Positions 60,427 through 64,000 of a stretch of DNA of 64,000 nt are shown here, in pieces. A program made the translations under genes and the position numbers. Source of the DNA: Lachnospiraceae bacterium (GTDB taxonomy: Bacteria > Bacillota > Clostridia > Lachnospirales > Lachnospiraceae); the NCBI GenBank assembly GCA_014804365.1, contig JAAUZX010000026.1:41730-105729 (forward strand), written 5' to 3'. The notes under the pieces are model-generated. The model did no database searches and was not told the origin of the DNA. It worked only from the letters and a program-made list of their open reading frames with translations. The first letter of the stretch is position 1; every line of letters begins with the position of its first letter.

Positions 60427-62043
60427 ATGAGCAGTACGGAAAAGAAGAAGGAAAACAACATATATATCAGGTTTACGAGAGCCCTGCAGAGCATTTGCGG
60501 AAGGATCTCGGCACGCATTGATCGGATTCCCATGAAGCGGATGACAATATATGCGGGAATCCTGCTGCTTCTGTCTCTCATTCCGCTTTTGCTGCTGGGC
60601 AGATATAACGTGATGTGCATCGATGACTATGACTATGGTAAGCAGGTGCATGATACATGGATTGCCACAGGCTCTCTGTGGCAGTCGATCCGGACTGCAT
60701 GGAAGCAGAACATGGAATTCTATCAGGACTGGCAGGGCACTTATATATCCTGTTTTCTGATGGCACTTTGCCCCATGAACTTTCATTATGAGATCGCTTA
60801 CGTGGTTCCGATTCTGATGATCGGGATGTTTGCGGTATCGACCTACGTACTCGGAAGGCATATTCTGTGCAGATGGCTGGGAATTGACAGAACGGGCGGC
60901 AGCTTTATCATGTTTATGCTGCTCTTTGCCTTTTATCAGGTGCTGGAGGCGCCTTTTGAGGGAATCTACTGGTATAACGGCTCTACCCACTATATTTTGA
61001 TGGAGTCTCTGTGGTTCTTCACTCTGACGGCACTCTCGGCAAGCATGTGGGCGCAGGACAGAACGAGGGAAGCATTTCTATGCGGAATCGCGTCAGTGCT
61101 GGCGGTGATTGTGGGCGGCGGCAATCTGGTGACGGGATTACAGGCGGAGATCGTCATGGCGCTATTGGTTATTTATGTGATAGTGACGAACCGTAAGAAG
61201 ATTGCTGCGGCGGCAATTCCTTTTGTCACGGGCAGTATAGGATTTATGATCAACACGATGGCGCCGGGCAATGTCAGACGGGGTAGCATAGATATGGATG
61301 AGGGATATCCGGCGATGATGTCGATTCTGCTTTCTTTCTATTATTGTGTGGTATTCATCCTTCGCTGGACATCAGTGTTTGTGATTCTGGTTTGGCTGCT
61401 GCTTTTGCCTGTTATGTGGAAGCTTGTGAAGAAATCAGAGAGATCCTTTGCGCATCCTGTATGGGTGACGGCGGGGGCTTTCTGCGTGTTATCCGCCATG
61501 TTTACGCCGACACTTTATGCGGTCGGTATGGTGGGAATGTCCAGAGTGGATAATATTATTCAGATGGTATATTACCTGTGCCTGTTCATGGTGAGCGCCT
61601 ACTGGCTCGGGTATTTTGCGCATAGAGAGAAAATCCGGACAGGAACGCGGGAGAAGGGTTCGGAGAGTTTTATGGATAAAGCGGATCGGATGACGGCGGG
61701 TGAACTGTTCGGCGCTTTTTTGGAAAAAGCAGGGAACAGAATGACGGCAGGATGCCTCTTCCTAGTGCTTGTGGTGTGGGTCTGTACGGCGGATAAGAAT
61801 ACTTATACGAGTGTCTCGGCTGTGCGGTCACTGGTCAACGGGGAGGCGCAGACCTTCTACGAGGAAGCGATGGAACGGCACCGGATCTATACGGACGATT
61901 CGGTCATGGATGTGGAGGTACGTCCTTATTCCGCCAGACCGGAGCTGTTTGACTTTCAGGATCTGTCGGAAGATGCGGGAAACTGGCTGAATCTGGCGGT
62001 GTCGCGGTATTATCATAAGGATAGCGTGAAGGTGGTGAAGTGA
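60427..62043 (+). CDS. DUF6056-like multispanning membrane protein
   Basis: 538 residues. After the first helix comes RYNVMCIDDYDYGKQVHDTW, the acidic DDY-type loop seen in DUF6056-like and GT-C proteins, then SIRTAWKQNMEFYQDWQGTYIS and about ten helices, including a GFMINTMAPGN segment after the seventh. A soluble tail follows. The family name is given from memory of the DDY and APGN patterns. Probably a polyprenyl-phosphate-dependent sugar transferase on the outer face, but this is inference. It is 54 bases after the GT11-like gene; the next gene starts immediately. Confidence 0.72.
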   Translation: MSSTEKKKENNIYIRFTRALQSICGRISARIDRIPMKRMTIYAGILLLLSLIPLLLLGRYNVMCIDDYDYGKQVHDTWIATGSLWQSIRTAWKQNMEFYQDWQGTYISCFLMALCPMNFHYEIAYVVPILMIGMFAVSTYVLGRHILCRWLGIDRTGGSFIMFMLLFAFYQVLEAPFEGIYWYNGSTHYILMESLWFFTLTALSASMWAQDRTREAFLCGIASVLAVIVGGGNLVTGLQAEIVMALLVIYVIVTNRKKIAAAAIPFVTGSIGFMINTMAPGNVRRGSIDMDEGYPAMMSILLSFYYCVVFILRWTSVFVILVWLLLLPVMWKLVKKSERSFAHPVWVTAGAFCVLSAMFTPTLYAVGMVGMSRVDNIIQMVYYLCLFMVSAYWLGYFAHREKIRTGTREKGSESFMDKADRMTAGELFGAFLEKAGNRMTAGCLFLVLVVWVCTADKNTYTSVSAVRSLVNGEAQTFYEEAMERHRIYTDDSVMDVEVRPYSARPELFDFQDLSEDAGNWLNLAVSRYYHKDSVKVVK

Positions 62044-62044
62044 T

Positions 62045-62788
62045 ATGGCCGATAAATTGAAGCTGCCGAATGTCACGCTGGCGGCAATGACCAGTGTGGA
62101 TATTTATGAGACCATTAAGGCGATGAAATACAGCATGAGACAGATCGAGTTCGGCGATGTGGTGCTGGTTACCCACAGGAAGCCGCTTACGCTGCCGCGG
62201 TCCATACGATATTCCCATACGTCCAAACTGGATAATATCGATAAGTTTAACTACAAAATGGTGTATGAACTGGGGGAACATATTCATACGGATTATATGC
62301 TGTTAGTTCATGCGGATGGTTTCGTGGTACACCCGGAAAGCTGGCGGGAGGAGTTCCTTGATTATGACTATATCGGTTCGCCTTGGCCGCTTCCGGAAAA
62401 CGACTATTCTTATCGTGACGCGAAGGGACAAATCTGCCGCGTAGGCAACAGCGTTTCCATTCGAAGCAAGCGGCTGCTGGATTTCCCGAAGCAGGCGAAT
62501 TTGAAGTGGGAAAAGAATATAGAGGGAGATTATAATGAGGATGTCTTCCTGTGCTGTAAATACAAGAACGTGATCGAGGACGCGGGTATGCGGTTTGCGC
62601 CCATCGAAGTGGCCAAATATTTCGGACATGAGCATATGATTCCGGAGATCATGGATGTGGAGAAGCCCTTTATCTTCCATAAGTGGCGTGGCAGGAACGA
62701 ACAGTACCCGAGATTCATAAGTCCGTGGAAAGTCATATGGCGGAAGATAAAAGATATCATCAGACCGTTTCTGTTCTGGCGCAGATGA
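62045..62788 (+). CDS. DUF5672-like glycosyltransferase-fold protein
   Basis: 247 residues. N-terminal LPNVTLAAMTSVDIYETIKAM, LLVHADGFVVHPESW, DYIGSPWPLP, CRVGNSVSIRSKRLLD, EDVFLCCKY and VAKYFGHEH match the DUF5672 pattern (DYIGAPW, VGNGGFSLRS, ED-x-F). These cytoplasmic proteins look like GT-A glycosyltransferases. The DGF after the VHA strand and the E-D pair near residues 163-164 could bind metal and nucleotide sugar. The C-terminus is basic and hydrophobic. It starts two bases after the stop of the membrane protein, so they are coupled. Confidence 0.85.
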   Translation: MADKLKLPNVTLAAMTSVDIYETIKAMKYSMRQIEFGDVVLVTHRKPLTLPRSIRYSHTSKLDNIDKFNYKMVYELGEHIHTDYMLLVHADGFVVHPESWREEFLDYDYIGSPWPLPENDYSYRDAKGQICRVGNSVSIRSKRLLDFPKQANLKWEKNIEGDYNEDVFLCCKYKNVIEDAGMRFAPIEVAKYFGHEHMIPEIMDVEKPFIFHKWRGRNEQYPRFISPWKVIWRKIKDIIRPFLFWRR

Positions 62789-62939
62789 CATGCTTCAAAA
62801 TAGGATGTGTGAAATAATAGTAAAGCAGTGGTATGAGACAAAGTGACGAATACAAGTCATAACATGCACAATATATAATGTAGATATAATATTCGACACA
62901 TTGCGGATGTAACTTAGGCGGAAAAGGATAAAATAACGT

Positions 62940-63887
62940 ATGATATATGATTGCATACCCTTTTTTAATGAACTGGATATTCTAAAACTCAGAATGCAGA
63001 TCATGGCTCCTTATGTGGATAAATTCGTGCTGGAGGAAGCCACGGTGACTTTCTCCGGAGAACCGAAAGAAATGATCTTCGCGAAACACAGAGATATGTT
63101 TGCAGAATTTGAGGACAAGATCATTTACGTGGCGGTGGATGATTCGCCCTTAGAAGGCGTGACGACCCATGAGCGAGATAAATTCCAGAAAAACGGGCTG
63201 ATCCGTGGGCTGGCAGACTGTAAGCCTGATGATATCGTGATATTCAGCGATGTGGACGAGATACCGAATCCGCGGGTTTTAACAGAGATTCTGCAGAATT
63301 TTGATGCGGGAAAGGTCTATCATTTGGCGCAGCGGATGTTCTACTGTTTCCTGAATATTGAGGAAATATCGGGCAATCTGCTGTCCATTACCGGAGAATT
63401 CCCCGGAGTGGAACAGAAGAAATGGCTGGGAAGCAAGATCTGCAGCTTCGCCGCACTGCCTCCGGAGGGGATCGTGTATCTGCGCGAAGTACCGCCGGAA
63501 GATCCGCGCAGTGTGCGTGTGGCTGACGGCGGCTGGCATTTCGGCTATATGGGCGGTGACGGCGAGCGGGATGTGGCGAAGCGCATCGGAGTAAAAGTGC
63601 AGGCGGCAGCGCATCAGGAATACAACAAACCGAGTTATCTTAACGAGGCAGTAGACAGACTGCTGTGCGGTGAGGATATCTTTGGCAGAAATGCGAGATT
63701 TATCAGGGTTCCCATCGATGAGAGCTATCCGGACTATCTGCGGGAACATCAGGAAGAATATGATTTTCTCATCGCTCCTGAGGTGAGCGGAGCGGGAATC
63801 GCATGGAAGAAAACGAAGCTGGCGTGTAAGACGTGGCTGCGCAGAATACATGGAGCGGCGGCGCGAGTGATACATCGCGGAGGCTGA
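62940..63887 (+). CDS. GT17 family glycosyltransferase
   Basis: 315 residues. MIYDCIPFFNELDILKLRMQIM, VDKFVLEEATVTFSGEPKE, DIVIFSDVDEIPNPRVL (D104-x-D106, likely metal site) and VADGGWHFGYMGG are the ordered GT17 motifs (beta-1,4-N-acetylglucosaminyltransferase III-type fold). Bacterial GT17 proteins occur in surface polysaccharide clusters, and their linkage is mostly unknown. Ribosome site AAAGGAT. A TATAAT at 62885-62890 lies upstream, but no convincing -35 precedes it. Confidence 0.9.
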   Translation: MIYDCIPFFNELDILKLRMQIMAPYVDKFVLEEATVTFSGEPKEMIFAKHRDMFAEFEDKIIYVAVDDSPLEGVTTHERDKFQKNGLIRGLADCKPDDIVIFSDVDEIPNPRVLTEILQNFDAGKVYHLAQRMFYCFLNIEEISGNLLSITGEFPGVEQKKWLGSKICSFAALPPEGIVYLREVPPEDPRSVRVADGGWHFGYMGGDGERDVAKRIGVKVQAAAHQEYNKPSYLNEAVDRLLCGEDIFGRNARFIRVPIDESYPDYLREHQEEYDFLIAPEVSGAGIAWKKTKLACKTWLRRIHGAAARVIHRGG

Positions 63888-64000
63888 ACTCGGAACAGAG
63901 AAGGGGATTTGATCTGCATAGACAGGAAAATGATATATGCAGTTGCAGATCGTGAGACACCTAACAGTATACAGCGGTATACGATCAGAGTAGAAGGGGG
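63888..64000 (+). other. Gene-free tail with palindromes and a possible ribosome site at the edge
   Basis: No ORF is seen. The tail holds the inverted repeat GATCTGCA...TGCAGATC (63911-63951) and the palindrome GTATAC-AGCG-GTATAC (63969-63984). The last bases GAAGGGGG look like a ribosome binding site for a gene just outside the window. Confidence 0.4.

Noticed and set aside
62885-62890. TATAAT upstream of the GT17 gene as a promoter
   Set aside because: No -35-like sequence at 16-18 bases upstream and no extended -10.

Overview
The window looks like a piece of a low-to-medium GC Firmicutes chromosome, most probably a gut Lachnospiraceae (Clostridia). The signs are GGAGG-type ribosome binding sites, a T-box leader, a BspA/DUF285-type giant surface protein, and families such as DUF6020-like and DUF6056-like membrane proteins that I associate with this group. 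No rRNA, tRNA, CRISPR array, transposase or phage gene was seen. Apart from a partial methyltransferase at the left edge and a two-gene block at 44.7-47.1 kb, every gene is on the + strand. Almost all of them belong to one very large surface-glycan locus.

Layout. 0-1.1 kb: a minus-strand methyltransferase fragment behind a proline-type (CCG specifier) T-box leader with its own promoter. 1.1-13.7 kb: a PglK-like ABC flippase, GtrA, an acyltransferase-3, large multispanning proteins, the aminotransferase WecE, two GNAT acetyltransferases and an ArnC/GtrB-like polyprenyl-phosphate glycosyltransferase. Together these read as a dTDP-4-amino-sugar branch that ends in a lipid-linked single sugar. 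13.7-21.7 kb: a 2651-residue secreted repeat protein. 21.8-30.7 kb: an O-antigen ligase/polymerase-like protein, then a Pgl-like initiation operon (PglF dehydratase, PglE aminotransferase, a DUF2164 protein, PglC phosphoglycosyl transferase, an ATP-grasp enzyme, a PglA-like GT4). 30.8-34.5 kb: a TviB/TviC pair for UDP-GalNAcA split by a membrane protein. 34.6-44.7 kb: a GT10 fucosyltransferase, a membrane protein, an MBL hydrolase, a sugar N-formyltransferase, three GT4 enzymes and an LTA-synthase-like phosphotransferase. 44.7-47.1 kb (minus strand): an MBOAT/SGNH O-acylation pair. 47.3-64 kb: a deacetylase-like protein, two AsnB-type amidotransferases, GT4, an SGNH protein, GT2, GT11, a second PglK-like flippase, a GT11-like enzyme, a DUF6056-like protein, DUF5672 and GT17.

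How it may work together (inference). PglF/E make a UDP-4-amino-4,6-dideoxy sugar, PglC places it on undecaprenyl phosphate, and GT4/GT2/GT10/GT11/GT17 enzymes extend the chain. TviB/TviC supply a HexNAc uronic acid that the AsnB proteins could amidate. WecE, the GNATs and the formyltransferase could decorate 4-amino sugars. ABC flippases export the lipid-linked chain, the O-antigen-ligase-like protein polymerises or transfers it, and GT-C-like, acyl and phosphoglycerol-type enzymes modify it outside. The toolkit (4,6-dehydratase, aminotransferases, UDP-HexNAcA, amidotransferase, formyltransferase) resembles that for Francisella-type O antigens carrying GalNAcAN and formylated 4-amino sugars. 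No PglD and no STT3/PglB are in the window.

The least explained content is non-coding. (i) A family of three ~170-210 bp hairpin elements (6.4 kb; two side by side at 51.5-51.9 kb) shares a conserved core. Its ~30-bp outer arms are self-complementary in each copy but unrelated in sequence in the third copy. (ii) A family of 27-33 bp palindromic mini-elements has two copies flanked by exact 8-bp direct repeats. (iii) Other short hairpins and repeats sit in 5' leaders and inside two genes. These are listed separately in the findings.
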